From: Ardenticatenales bacterium
GTDB taxonomy: Bacteria > Chloroflexota > Anaerolineae > Promineifilales > Promineifilaceae
Length of the DNA: 64,000 nt
NCBI GenBank assembly: GCA_020634515.1
Contig: JACKBL010000009.1
Span: forward strand, 1-64,000
Reading direction: 5' to 3'
The stretch's first letter is position 1. The number at the start of each line of letters is the position of its first letter. A model generated the notes under the pieces. That model saw only the letters and a list, made by a program, of their open reading frames with translations. It had not been told where the DNA came from and did no database searches. The position numbers were made by a program, and so were the translations under genes. Positions 41,438 through 50,548 of this stretch are shown here, piece by piece.

Positions 41438-44236
41438 TTAGCGCGCACCGACGACTTCGGCGATGCCCCGGCTTTGGCCGTTTGCCACCCAGACCTCATC
41501 CGCGAACTGCGGGTTGCTGGCGGAGGCCACGAAGTAGGTGACGCCCTGCACGGTAGGCCGCTGCCGCAGTTGTTGCCAGAAGTTGACGTACTCGGCGGCT
41601 TTGGCGGGGAGCGTGACGGTGTTTTTGTTGTTGGAAGCCTCCGTCACCCAGACGAGTTTTTGCGCCATGTTGTGCGTGGAGAGGTAGCTGAGGTAACCAT
41701 CCAGCACGGTGAGGGCCGTGTCCATGGGGTAGTCCATAGCCCAGTAGATGTGCGCGGCGAAGCCATCGGCGGCCTGCACGGCGGCGCGGCTTTCCTCCAG
41801 GAAGGAGGTGGCGTTGCGGCGCACGTTGTTCACCGTGCCGCCGGGCGACAGCCCTGGATAAAGGAAGCGCACGCCGGGCAGCGCGGCGCGGTAGCGGTTG
41901 AGGACGTCGAGGAACCAGGCGGCGAACGCCTGCCCGTCGGTCCAGGTGCTGCCCAGCCCTTCGATGAAGAGGTTGGGTTCGTTGTGCAACTCGACGACTG
42001 CATTTTTGCCGGCAAGCACGTCCAATGCGCGGCGTGTATCGGGGAGCGTGTCAGTCACGAACTGCTGTGGGGAGATGTTCCGACCGCCGAAGTCGAGGAA
42101 TGCGCGCACGATCCAGCGGGCCGCGGGTCGCGCCGCCATCAGGTCGCGGATGCTTTGTGGGTCCAGATTGGAAAGGATCTTCACCAGGTCCACGCGCGCC
42201 GTACTGAACACGTCCGCCTCACCGGGGGCGATGCGCGGGTCGGCGGTGGCGTGCAGGCCAAACAGCGCCTGGCCGTTCACGGGCTGTACAATCGCGCCCG
42301 CGCCCACGCGCCGCCCTTCACGAATGAAAGGCAGTGGGTCCACCACGTCCGGTTCGACGTAGCCGGGTAGCCCGTGGCCGATATGCTGCAAGTTCAGGTG
42401 CAGATGGATGCCGGTGGAGTTGCCCGTTGTGCCGGCAACGCCAATGGGCTGCCCGATGGCCACGGTTTGCCCTACGTTCACGTCAATCTCGGAAAGATGG
42501 CCGTACCAGGTGAAGTAGGTCTGACCGTTGGGCCAGTCGTGTCGGATGACGATGAAGTGACCGTAGCCGGTGTTGCGCCGTTCTACGCGGGTGACGATGC
42601 CGCTCTGGGCGGCGAGGACGTTGACGGGCTGGCCGCCGACGGTGGCTGCCAGGTCTACGCCTTCGTGCCGGTCGTCGAAGATGCCGTCCTTGTCGTAATC
42701 GCGGGGGTCGTTGAAGCGGGAGGTGACGAAGAGGGCGCGATCTACGGGTAGGGCCAGCCAGAATTCTTCGACGAGATTGGCGATTTCCTTGAAGGTGACG
42801 ACGCTGCCGGGGTAGTTTTGCCGGTAGAACTGGATGAAGTTGGCCTGCTCGGCGGGCGGGCAGCCGTATACTTCGATGGTGCGGCGGGTGAGGTCACCAA
42901 TGCCGGCATCGTCCATACTCCAACCCGTCGTCCGCCGCTGCACCATCCCCATCTCAAACACTTGCAGCGCCTGGTCATTGCTGACGCTGTCGTGTAGCAG
43001 TTGGTAGGTGCGCGTGTATTGCACGCGAGGCCGACCGCGACAATCGGAGGGCTGGGGCGAGGTGGAGAAGGTGACGGCCATGCCCACTTCGCCGGGAACG
43101 GGACGGAAGGTGACGGTGACGCCGGGATAGTGGGTTTCGTACCAGTCCACTATCTCTTGCCAGTCGGCCTGGGGCGCGCCGAAGATTTCTACGCGGCGGT
43201 CATCCAGGTCGCCAATGCCGGCATCATCAAAACTCCAACCCACCGTCCGCTTATCCCCCAGGCTGGCCTGGAAAACGGCGCGCGCCTGGGCGGGCGTGAG
43301 GCTGTCGTGCAATATCTGGTAGGTGCGCGCATATTGCAGACGTGGCTGGCCGGAGCAAACCGCGGGCGGCACATCATCCCACCTGTCGCTGAGGGCATAA
43401 CCCGTCAGCGGCGCGATCAACTTCTGTGCCTTGTTGGCGATGTCGCTGTAGCCGTGCCCCAGGTACCAGATAGCCGCGCCCAACACCTGCGGATGCGGCT
43501 GGTAGATTTTGGCCGCTTCCTTCAAGTGCGCCATCGCCAGTTCGGGGGTGGGAACATGGTTGTACACCCAGCCCCATTCGGTGATCAGGACGCACGGGCG
43601 GGCGATGTTGGCCTGGTCGCACACGTCGAACAACTGCTGGAAGCGCCCGATGAGTGACCCGTTGCCCGCGAGGATGTTGCCGGCATCCAGGCTATACTCA
43701 TGCAGCGCCACGGCCACCTGATCCGGATGCTGTGCGCAAAGCTGCAAGTAAGCCTGCCAGCCGGGCGTCTGCCAGTCGGTCGGCTCTGGCTCGCCCGTGG
43801 ACCAACCCGGACCGGCCACCTTGTAGCCATTCGCCAGCGCCAACTGGGCAATCGCCGTCATAAACTGGCCGATCCAATCGGCCCGATTCTTGTCCGGCTC
43901 GTTAATCACCTCCAGCCAGACGTGTTCCTTGTCATTGTTTGCCACGAATTCCGGCGGTAGGGCGTCCACAATTCGCTGCCAATGCTCGGCGGCGGCCTGC
44001 GCCGGAGACAAATTGTAGTTGGGCAGCTCAAACGCGCCGCCGCTGCGCCGAAAGACGATCACGTGCGGCACGCCGCTTTGCTGCCGTAGCGCCGCCAGTT
44101 CGCGGCAGACGCCATAGTCGTCTACCGACTTCAGCACGGCAGGCCGCCCCGCCGTGTCCAACTGCTGAAAATAGTCGCCGATGCCCTGGCGGTTGCCGCC
44201 TGCGCCTGCGTGAAAACCAAACATGCAGTAACCCAT
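41438..44236 (-). CDS. Multidomain glycosidase-like / M23 peptidase protein
   Basis: 932 residues. Residues 1-290 look like a clan-A glycoside hydrolase barrel (WLEVINEPDKNRADW; CVLITEWGWVYN). Residues ~295-500 contain two copies of an ~100-residue module (first: RLQYARTYQILHDSLTPAQA, GWSFDDAGIGDL; second: RVQYTRTYQLLHDSVSNDQA, GWSMDDAGIGDL). Next is an M23-type peptidase/LytM fold with HEGVDLAA, YGHLSEIDVNVGQ and GIHLHLNLQH. Finally a second hydrolase-like barrel has VELHNEPNLFIEGLGSTW. No signal peptide is seen. GAGGAG lies ten bases before ATG 44236. A cell-wall or polysaccharide target is likely. Confidence 0.8.
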   Translation of the reverse strand: MGYCMFGFHAGAGGNRQGIGDYFQQLDTAGRPAVLKSVDDYGVCRELAALRQQSGVPHVIVFRRSGGAFELPNYNLSPAQAAAEHWQRIVDALPPEFVANNDKEHVWLEVINEPDKNRADWIGQFMTAIAQLALANGYKVAGPGWSTGEPEPTDWQTPGWQAYLQLCAQHPDQVAVALHEYSLDAGNILAGNGSLIGRFQQLFDVCDQANIARPCVLITEWGWVYNHVPTPELAMAHLKEAAKIYQPHPQVLGAAIWYLGHGYSDIANKAQKLIAPLTGYALSDRWDDVPPAVCSGQPRLQYARTYQILHDSLTPAQARAVFQASLGDKRTVGWSFDDAGIGDLDDRRVEIFGAPQADWQEIVDWYETHYPGVTVTFRPVPGEVGMAVTFSTSPQPSDCRGRPRVQYTRTYQLLHDSVSNDQALQVFEMGMVQRRTTGWSMDDAGIGDLTRRTIEVYGCPPAEQANFIQFYRQNYPGSVVTFKEIANLVEEFWLALPVDRALFVTSRFNDPRDYDKDGIFDDRHEGVDLAATVGGQPVNVLAAQSGIVTRVERRNTGYGHFIVIRHDWPNGQTYFTWYGHLSEIDVNVGQTVAIGQPIGVAGTTGNSTGIHLHLNLQHIGHGLPGYVEPDVVDPLPFIREGRRVGAGAIVQPVNGQALFGLHATADPRIAPGEADVFSTARVDLVKILSNLDPQSIRDLMAARPAARWIVRAFLDFGGRNISPQQFVTDTLPDTRRALDVLAGKNAVVELHNEPNLFIEGLGSTWTDGQAFAAWFLDVLNRYRAALPGVRFLYPGLSPGGTVNNVRRNATSFLEESRAAVQAADGFAAHIYWAMDYPMDTALTVLDGYLSYLSTHNMAQKLVWVTEASNNKNTVTLPAKAAEYVNFWQQLRQRPTVQGVTYFVASASNPQFADEVWVANGQSRGIAEVVGAR

Positions 44237-44319
44237 GATGTTTTTACTCCTCAGTAATGGTGACAATCAACAATAAACAGATGACGAACAACGGGAAATA
44301 GGGGAAGCGGAAAAGGTTC

Positions 44320-44526
44320 TTACTGGGCATCATCGCTGAGCATTTGTCCTCCTTGTTCGTTTTGCAGATAGGAAATCAACTGGTCCAGGTTTTGGAATCC
44401 GTGGCGCACGTTTGTGCCGGCATCTTCCAAACTAAAACGAAGCACGGACGCCGCCTGGCTTGGTCCGCCGCGCTCCTTCCAAATGCGCAGCACAAAAGAC
44501 CGATAAGTGAGAGATTGACTGTTCAT
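44320..44526 (-). CDS. Small protein, LRFSLED family-like, unknown function
   Basis: 68 residues: SYRSFVLRIWKERGG-type start (SLTYRSFVLRIWKERGG), then VLRFSLEDAGTNVRHGFQNL and DQLISYLQNE. The pattern 'RLW..RGG...WRFSLED..T..R.GF..L..L..FL' is one I recognise from small hypothetical proteins of Chloroflexi and cyanobacteria, but no function is known to me. It precedes the glycosidase gene by 83 bases on the same strand and may be co-transcribed. A TGCCGGCA site lies at 44416. Confidence 0.7.
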   Translation of the reverse strand: MNSQSLTYRSFVLRIWKERGGPSQAASVLRFSLEDAGTNVRHGFQNLDQLISYLQNEQGGQMLSDDAQ

Positions 44527-44823
44527 AGAAACCTCTGAGAAAAACAGTTGTCAGTTGGATGTTGTCAGTTGATAGGGCAGGAGTTGCTGGACATTGTGAC
44601 CGCCCTCCTTATAATGGAATGAGAAGGTTGCGCTTTCTGTCCGATTCCATCATCTCTGCGGATTGGTTCATTCTTGGAGAACAAACCAATCTTGGGGAGA
44701 ACTGATTTCAGGACGCTCACTTAACTGTCCTCATCTTATCGCCCCATCGTTTGGCTATCGCTGATCTATCGTTAAAACAGAAACGGGGAATAGCAATTAC
44801 GGATTAATTGATTCAAAAGCTTT
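44527..44823. other. Divergent intergenic region
   Basis: Lies between the small protein gene (minus) and the SARP regulator gene (plus). TTGGTTCATTCTTGGAGAACAAACCAA near 44664-44690 includes arms TTGGTTC/AACCAA. The string TTCATTCTTGGAGAA also occurs at 25647, ahead of the protease gene. This may be a shared regulatory sequence; no clear promoter was found, and the regulator has no visible ribosome-binding site. Confidence 0.45.
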
Positions 44824-47727
44824 ATGGCAATGCTCGAACTGGCCCTGTTGGGGAAACCCACCATCACCCTGGACGGCCTGCCCGTGCCGGACCTGGTGTC
44901 CAACAAGGCGCAGGCGCTCCTCTTCTACCTGGCCGTGACGGCGCAGTCCCACTCGCGCCAACGGCTGGCGGGTCTCCTCTGGGGGGAGATGGATGAGGAG
45001 CGGGCGCGGCGAAACCTGCGCGTAGCCCTCACCAAGCTGCGCCCACTGGCGGACGATTTCCTGCTGGTGCGGCGGCACAGCCTGGCCTTCAACCACGAGA
45101 GCGATTGCGTGCTGGACGTGACCCATTTCCAGGATTGCTTGCAGCGCCCGCAGCCAACCGTGGCCCAGTTGACGGAAGCGGCGGCGCTGTATCGGGGGGA
45201 GTTTCTGGAGGATTTCCACCTGCGCGACGCGCTGCTGTTTGAGGAGTGGATGGTGGCGCAGCGGGAACGGCTGCATCAGATGGCTTTGCGCGCCCTCTAT
45301 CGCCTGGCGACGCATCACGCGCAGCAGCGGGAGTATCAGGCGGGCATCAAGCACCTGCGCCGGCTGCTGGCGCTGGAGCCGTGGTTGGAGGAGGCCCACC
45401 GCGAGTTGATGCGCTTGCTGGCGCTTACGGGGCAGCGTAGCCTGGCGCTGGCGCAGTATGAACTGTGCCAGGAGATGTTGGCGGCGGAGTTGGGTGTGGA
45501 GCCGGGCGCGGAGACGGCGGCGTTGTATGCGCGGATTCTGGCGGGGGAACTGGAGCCGGAAGCGGACTCGGGGGCGGTGCTGCCAATTACGCCCTCGCCG
45601 CCCGCGGCGCCGTTCCAGGCTCCGCGCCAGGTGGCGCATTTTGTGGGGCGGCAGCAGGAGCAGTCGCTGCTGCCGGCATTGCTGACGACGACGCGCCGGC
45701 GGGTGGAGGGGCCGCGGGTGGTGGCGTTGGTGGGCATGGGGGGCGTGGGGAAGACGGCGCTGGCGGTGCAGGTGGCGCACGAGTTGCGGGAGGATTTTGT
45801 GGATGGGGTGCTGTGGGCAAATGCCGGCACGAGCAACCCTCTGGCGATCATGGAAAGTTGGGCACAGGCCTATGGCGCGGACCTCACCCGCTTCAGCGAC
45901 CATGACAGCCGCGCCGCCGCGCTGCGTGGCCTCCTGGCGCAAAAAAACGCCCTCATCGTCCTTGACAACGTGCAGACAACGCAGGTGGACAGCCTCTTCC
46001 CCGGTGATGGCGCCTGCGCCGTCCTCCTCACCACGCGCAACATGGAGGTCGCCCGCGCGCTTGCCGGCACGGTCCTTACCCTCGACGTGCTGCATCCGGC
46101 AAATTGCCGGCAACTCCTCGCCCGCATCCTCGGCGAAAAACGAGTCCTGCAGGAAGTCGAAGCCGCCGACGAAATCTGCGCCCTTTTGCAGCAACTCCCC
46201 CTGGCCGTGGAAATCGCCGCACAACGCCTCGCTTCCCGCTCGCGTCAATCCCTGCTCAGCATGGCCGCCCGCCTGCGCGACGCGCAAAACCGCCTCGGGC
46301 TGCAAATCATTGACCGTGCCGTGCGCGCCTCTTTCGACGTCAGTTGGGATACGCTAGAAGCCCCCTTGCGCGCCACGTTTGCCGGATTGGGCCTCTTTGG
46401 TGGGCGCACGTTCACCGCCGCCGCCGTGGCCGCCCTCATAGACAGCGACCTGCCCACCGCCGAAGATGCTCTGTTCTCGTTGGCCGCGCTTTCGCTCGTC
46501 ACCGAAGAGGGGGCGGACCGCTACCGCATGCATCCGCTGTTGGCTGATTTTGCGCGGGAGAAGTTAAATGCCGGCATGGAACAAAACAAACACCGAGCCG
46601 CGCGGCTGGTCAACTATTACCTGACATTCGCCCAGACGCAGCATCGGACTTTTGCCGCCCTGCAACCCGAATGGGAAAATCTGCTGGCCGCGGTCCGGCT
46701 GGCACATCAACAAGCGCTATGGACCCAGGTAGTGGCGCTCACGGAGGCGCTCACGCCTGCCTGGTTTGCCCGCGGCCGTTTCTACGAGGCACGCCAGGCA
46801 TATCACTGGGCGGACGAAGCCACCGCCCATTTAGCGGACGAAGCCACCGCCGCCCGCATCTGGCTCCAATGGGGGCGGGCCTGCCTGCGCCAGGGAGATT
46901 ATGACGAAGCCCAGAGCCACCTGGAACGTGGCTGCGCCCGGTTCGTCGCCGGCGGAGACATCCACAGCGCGTCTCTGGCTCAATATGAGTTGGCGGACAT
47001 TGCCCGCGAGCAAGGGGACCTGCCCCGCGCACGCGCCCTCACGCAGGAGAGCCTGCGCGTCTGGCAGGACGCGGAAGCGGAAACGGTGGAACTGGCGGCC
47101 ATACTCTACAAACTGGCGGACATTGATTACGCGGCGGGCCGACACGAGACGGCGCGGCAGGCGGCGCGCCGGGCGTTGGCAATCTGCGAGGCGCTAGGAG
47201 ACCAGCCGTGGCGCGTGAAGGCGCTGCAATTGCTGGCGGCCATTGCCATCACCTTGCGCGAATATGATCAAGCAGAGGCACACTGCCGCGGCGCAATGGC
47301 CTTGTGCGAAGCATTGGGTGATCAGCGCGGATTGGCGTTTATTCTCTACAATCTGGCAACCGTGTATCAGCGACGGGGCGACGATCCGGCGCAGGCGCGC
47401 CGGCACGCGGAGGAAGCATTGAACTATTTTGAGGCGATGGGGGACAGGCGGGCGCAGGCGCAGGTGCTGCGCACGCTGTGCCAGCTTGATGCCGACTTGG
47501 GGGATTATGCGGCAGCGCTGACAAAGGCGGAGCGCAGCCTGGCGTTGTGCGAAGCGTTAGGGGACGTGTGGGGGCAAGTCTTCTTGTTGGCGCAGTTGGG
47601 GGATTTGCGGCAGGCGATAGGGCAAGTCAAGCCCGCGTGGACCTATTGGCGGCAGGCGCTCACGCTGGCCGCCGACCGCGACCATCCGCTAACGCCATCG
47701 CTGCAAGCGCGCCTGGCGCAAACATAA
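44824..47727 (+). CDS. SARP/AfsR-like regulator: BTAD, NB-ARC ATPase and TPR repeats
   Basis: 967 residues. Residues 1-95 form an OmpR-like winged helix (LELALLGKPTITLDGLPVP; RQRLAGLLWGEMDEERARRN). Residues 100-245 form the bacterial transcriptional activation domain. The NB-ARC ATPase follows with P-loop MGGVGKTALAVQVA (about 310) and Walker B NALIVLDNVQTTQ. About 8-10 TPR-like helices fill residues 600-960. Such proteins are large signal-integrating activators. Unlike the broken relative at 19876, this gene is intact. Targets are unknown; the divergent glycosidase operon is an obvious candidate. Confidence 0.93.
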   Translation: MAMLELALLGKPTITLDGLPVPDLVSNKAQALLFYLAVTAQSHSRQRLAGLLWGEMDEERARRNLRVALTKLRPLADDFLLVRRHSLAFNHESDCVLDVTHFQDCLQRPQPTVAQLTEAAALYRGEFLEDFHLRDALLFEEWMVAQRERLHQMALRALYRLATHHAQQREYQAGIKHLRRLLALEPWLEEAHRELMRLLALTGQRSLALAQYELCQEMLAAELGVEPGAETAALYARILAGELEPEADSGAVLPITPSPPAAPFQAPRQVAHFVGRQQEQSLLPALLTTTRRRVEGPRVVALVGMGGVGKTALAVQVAHELREDFVDGVLWANAGTSNPLAIMESWAQAYGADLTRFSDHDSRAAALRGLLAQKNALIVLDNVQTTQVDSLFPGDGACAVLLTTRNMEVARALAGTVLTLDVLHPANCRQLLARILGEKRVLQEVEAADEICALLQQLPLAVEIAAQRLASRSRQSLLSMAARLRDAQNRLGLQIIDRAVRASFDVSWDTLEAPLRATFAGLGLFGGRTFTAAAVAALIDSDLPTAEDALFSLAALSLVTEEGADRYRMHPLLADFAREKLNAGMEQNKHRAARLVNYYLTFAQTQHRTFAALQPEWENLLAAVRLAHQQALWTQVVALTEALTPAWFARGRFYEARQAYHWADEATAHLADEATAARIWLQWGRACLRQGDYDEAQSHLERGCARFVAGGDIHSASLAQYELADIAREQGDLPRARALTQESLRVWQDAEAETVELAAILYKLADIDYAAGRHETARQAARRALAICEALGDQPWRVKALQLLAAIAITLREYDQAEAHCRGAMALCEALGDQRGLAFILYNLATVYQRRGDDPAQARRHAEEALNYFEAMGDRRAQAQVLRTLCQLDADLGDYAAALTKAERSLALCEALGDVWGQVFLLAQLGDLRQAIGQVKPAWTYWRQALTLAADRDHPLTPSLQARLAQT

Positions 47728-47728
47728 G

Positions 47729-47828
47729 GGTGCATCCGTTTATGAGGGCTTCGCTCAGGAATTGACGGATGCGCTTGCCGGGTTCTTCTGTATCAGAACC
47801 GCCAAAGTTAATTCCGAGCGACCCCTAT
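47729..47828 (+). repeat. Left arm of a ~100-bp inverted repeat flanking the HEXXH gene
   Basis: Begins GTGCATCCGTTTATGAGGGC and aligns without gaps, in reverse complement, to 49573-49674. The conserved core is GGAATTGACGGATGCGCT, with GGGTTCTT and CCAAAGTT blocks further in. Each arm also folds internally (CATCCGT with ACGGATG). Confidence 0.8.
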
Positions 47829-47835
47829 GTGGCGC

Positions 47836-47872
47836 GCCAGGCGCGACGTTCCTCAGAAGAGCGTCGCGCCTG
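47836..47872. terminator. Hairpin between convergent genes
   Basis: CAGGCGCGACG and CGTCGCGCCTG pair perfectly around a ~13-base loop, directly beyond the stop of the HEXXH gene. There is no T-run; it may still end or protect the transcript. Confidence 0.6.
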
Positions 47873-47874
47873 GG

Positions 47875-49275
47875 TTATTGAATCCACTGCCCGTTGCCAA
47901 AGGTGTTCCAGCCGCGGGCGATCCAGACATTCACCCACCAATCGTCCGGGCCGCGCTCAACTTTGAAGAAAGGTTCCGGCCATGTGGGCAGATACTCATC
48001 CAGGTTGTCGAGCATGTATTGCCAATCTTGGGGCGGAATGGATGGCAGAGGGCTGTTGGGAAGGGCTTGTCGTCGGGGAACGGGTGTGAGGCGTTCCAGG
48101 ACGGGGGCATAAATCGTGCGCTTGATCGCCGCCAGGGTATGCGCATTGACTTGCGTCGCATCCAGGTCCGGCGGCACATCGCCCAGGGGCAGATCACGGA
48201 ACGCTTGCCACCAGTTATCATTCCCCATCCGCAATGCCAGCCGCTGCAAGACAGCGTTGATGACCCAATCCACCGGTGCTTGCGAATTCAACGCCACGCC
48301 GTCAGACAATGCCTGCTCGGGGCGCAGCGTGCCCGGCATCGTTGCCGGTTGGAACTTATTCGGGTCCTTGATTTTGTCCTGATGCCGCACCTTGAACTGC
48401 TCCCGCCGGAAGGTCCAGGCCGCGTCCAGGGGGCCGGACCACGGCGATTGCCGGTGATGCAGCACTTTGTGATAGACCTGGGGCCGCAGTATGGGCGTGG
48501 GGTGTTCGCCATCATCCACGTTGAACTTCTGGGGCCGCTTCTCGAGTTGCAAATCTTGAAAATCGAGCGCGATCACCGGACCGGCAATGAGGCAGCCATA
48601 GACATCGGCGGCGATTTCCTCAATCCAGGCTTTCACGTAGTCTGGTCGCTGCCGACCATAGTCGTCGTTGAGCAGTTTGCGTACATTGCCATTGGCGCGA
48701 CTGGCGCGACCAAAAACGTAATGGCCGACTTCGTGCGGAATCGCCAGGAAATCCTCAGGCGTACTCACGCAGCTAAAGGGGATGCCGATGAGGGCTACGT
48801 TGGCGTAAGGGATGATGCGAATGGAGGCGAACTTCTCGAAATAGGTGATGACGGCCGTTTCCGCGGGAACCAGGTCGCTCTGGATGGCGGGCTGCAAGGC
48901 AGCGAAGGCAAGCTGATCGGCGATGGCCAGGGTGTCGCGCATCGCGTCGGAGCCGTTGCGCCGCTGGTCGATAGCCCATTCGATGACCTGGAGGTCGTTG
49001 AAGGATTGGTTGATCACGCCGCGAAAGACGTAATCCAGGGGGTAGCCAGGCAACGGGGTGAGGTTGTTGAAACGCCCGGTGGTGAAGCCGTCCACGAAAA
49101 AGCGAAACTGGCCGGTGGCGAAGATATGCAGCCGGTTGAGGAGCGCGGCGAGTGCGAGTAGCTGCGGATCCGCGCTGGTGGGGGCAAGCTGTCTGGCGTA
49201 TTGCAGTCGGTCATCAAGCGTTTGCCAACGGCGCTGCCAGATGGGATCGAGTAAACTTTTGAGGGGCGCAATCAT
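47875..49275 (-). CDS. Putative zinc-dependent protease (HEVGH motif), unknown family
   Basis: 466 residues. HEVGH at residues 181-185 is a zincin core. WIEEIAADVYGC, 34 residues on, could give the third ligand Glu and the downstream Asp of gluzincins. FSCVSTPEDFLAIPHEVGHY resembles the entry to such active sites. No signal peptide, membrane helix or known accessory domain is seen. The C-terminus is Trp/Pro-rich (GPDDWWVNVWIARGWNTFG). The gene is bounded by ~100-bp inverted repeats (47729 and 49573) and separates unrelated neighbours, so it may be a transferred or mobile cargo. Confidence 0.7.
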   Translation of the reverse strand: MIAPLKSLLDPIWQRRWQTLDDRLQYARQLAPTSADPQLLALAALLNRLHIFATGQFRFFVDGFTTGRFNNLTPLPGYPLDYVFRGVINQSFNDLQVIEWAIDQRRNGSDAMRDTLAIADQLAFAALQPAIQSDLVPAETAVITYFEKFASIRIIPYANVALIGIPFSCVSTPEDFLAIPHEVGHYVFGRASRANGNVRKLLNDDYGRQRPDYVKAWIEEIAADVYGCLIAGPVIALDFQDLQLEKRPQKFNVDDGEHPTPILRPQVYHKVLHHRQSPWSGPLDAAWTFRREQFKVRHQDKIKDPNKFQPATMPGTLRPEQALSDGVALNSQAPVDWVINAVLQRLALRMGNDNWWQAFRDLPLGDVPPDLDATQVNAHTLAAIKRTIYAPVLERLTPVPRRQALPNSPLPSIPPQDWQYMLDNLDEYLPTWPEPFFKVERGPDDWWVNVWIARGWNTFGNGQWIQ

Positions 49276-49572
49276 GGCTGTTTCTCCTGAATACTGAAAA
49301 ACCCGGTTTGGGGACCGAGGAAGAAGAAACCGGGGTTTTGGGTGTTGTTATCTGGCATGATAGGAGAAGAACGTTAAACTACCGTTGATTGTATGCGACG
49401 GGAGGGTGATAAGCTACTTTTGCCGGGCAAGCGGTCCCAACTGGCCGTATTTGCGGTATCATAAAGACTAAGTGGCTGTCCGCAATCAAGTTAGGGGAAA
49501 TGTGCGGACAGCTTGTCAGTAACCATCCGTAAAAAGTGTGAAGTTATTTTCGGACGATTACTAAGTAACGGC

Positions 49573-49674
49573 GAAGGGTTCGCCCAAAATCAACTTTGGA
49601 CTATCCATCAAGCAAGAACCCTTCCAGCGCATCCGTCAATTCCCGAACGAAGCCTCTATTAACGGATGTGCCTT
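49573..49674 (-). repeat. Right arm of the ~100-bp inverted repeat
   Basis: Reverse complement begins CACATCCGTTAATAGAGGCT and matches the left arm base for base with substitutions only. It lies about 300 bases upstream of the HEXXH gene start. The rest of 49276-49748 holds a partial AAACCCGG palindrome (49297-49335), a GCTGTCCGCA/TGCGGACAGC hairpin (49472-49512) and no gene. Confidence 0.8.
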
Positions 49675-49748
49675 AAGCCCGATTGGCCCCACTTTCTCTG
49701 GTGAAAATGGTCCAATCTCGTCCCGTGGGCGCACACAAGGAGCATGAC

Positions 49749-50537
49749 ATGAAGAGTCACGAAGTGGATTATCAGGTTTGGGGTGATGATTTGCAGTTTG
49801 TGGAGATCGAACTGGACCCGGGGGAGACGGTGATTGCTGAAGCGGGAGCGATGATGTACATGGAGGAGGGAATTACGTTTGAGACAAAAATGGGGGATGG
49901 CTCGCGCCCGGATCAGGGATTGATGGGTAAGCTGGCGGCGGTGGGGCGGCGGGCGATTACGGGCGAAAGCCTGTTTATTACGCACTTCACCAACGCGGGG
50001 CAGGGGAAGCAGCATGTGGCTTTTGGCGCGCCTTATCCGGGGAAGATCATTGCCATTGATCTGGACGAGGCGCAAGGGGAGTTGATCTGCCAGAAGGACT
50101 CGTTCTTGTGCGCGGCGTTGGGCACGGAGTTGAGCGTGGCGTTTAACCGTAAGTTGGGGGTGGGGCTGTTTGGCGGTGAGGGGTTCATCTTGCAGCGGTT
50201 GCGCGGTGATGGCAATGTGTTTATCCACGCGGGGGGCACGATTGTAGAGCGCCGCCTGAGTGGGGAGCGGCTGCGGGTGGATACGGGGTGTATTGTGGCG
50301 TTTGAGGCGACGATTGATTATGACATTCAACGTGCCGGCAATCTCAAGTCCATGTTGTTCGGCGGTGAAGGGATTTTCCTGGCGACGCTGCAAGGCACGG
50401 GGCGCGTCTGGCTGCAATCGCTGCCCTTCTCCCGCCTGGCGGACCGCATTCTGGCGTTCGCTCCACAGACGGCGGGCGGCAAGACCCAGGGCGAAGGCTC
50501 CGTGATTCGTGGCTTGAGCAACCTGTTTGAGCCGTAG
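49749..50537 (+). CDS. AIM24 / TIGR00266-type protein
   Basis: 262-residue beta-helical protein. YQVWGDDLQFVEIELDPGET and VIAEAGAMMYMEEGITFETK are the family's N-terminal hallmark. FGGEGFILQRLRGDGNVFIH and LKSMLFGGEGIFLATLQGTG are its internal pseudo-repeats. The biochemical role is unknown; eukaryotic Aim24 is mitochondrial. AAGGAG lies six bases before ATG 49749. It converges on the ATPase gene with an 11-base gap. Confidence 0.88.
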   Translation: MKSHEVDYQVWGDDLQFVEIELDPGETVIAEAGAMMYMEEGITFETKMGDGSRPDQGLMGKLAAVGRRAITGESLFITHFTNAGQGKQHVAFGAPYPGKIIAIDLDEAQGELICQKDSFLCAALGTELSVAFNRKLGVGLFGGEGFILQRLRGDGNVFIHAGGTIVERRLSGERLRVDTGCIVAFEATIDYDIQRAGNLKSMLFGGEGIFLATLQGTGRVWLQSLPFSRLADRILAFAPQTAGGKTQGEGSVIRGLSNLFEP

Positions 50538-50548
50538 TCGCGGCGCGA

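Noticed and set aside
44796..46305. 502-residue antisense frame within the SARP regulator gene
   Set aside because: Gln/Arg/His-rich shadow; the plus strand shows winged-helix, P-loop and TPR features.
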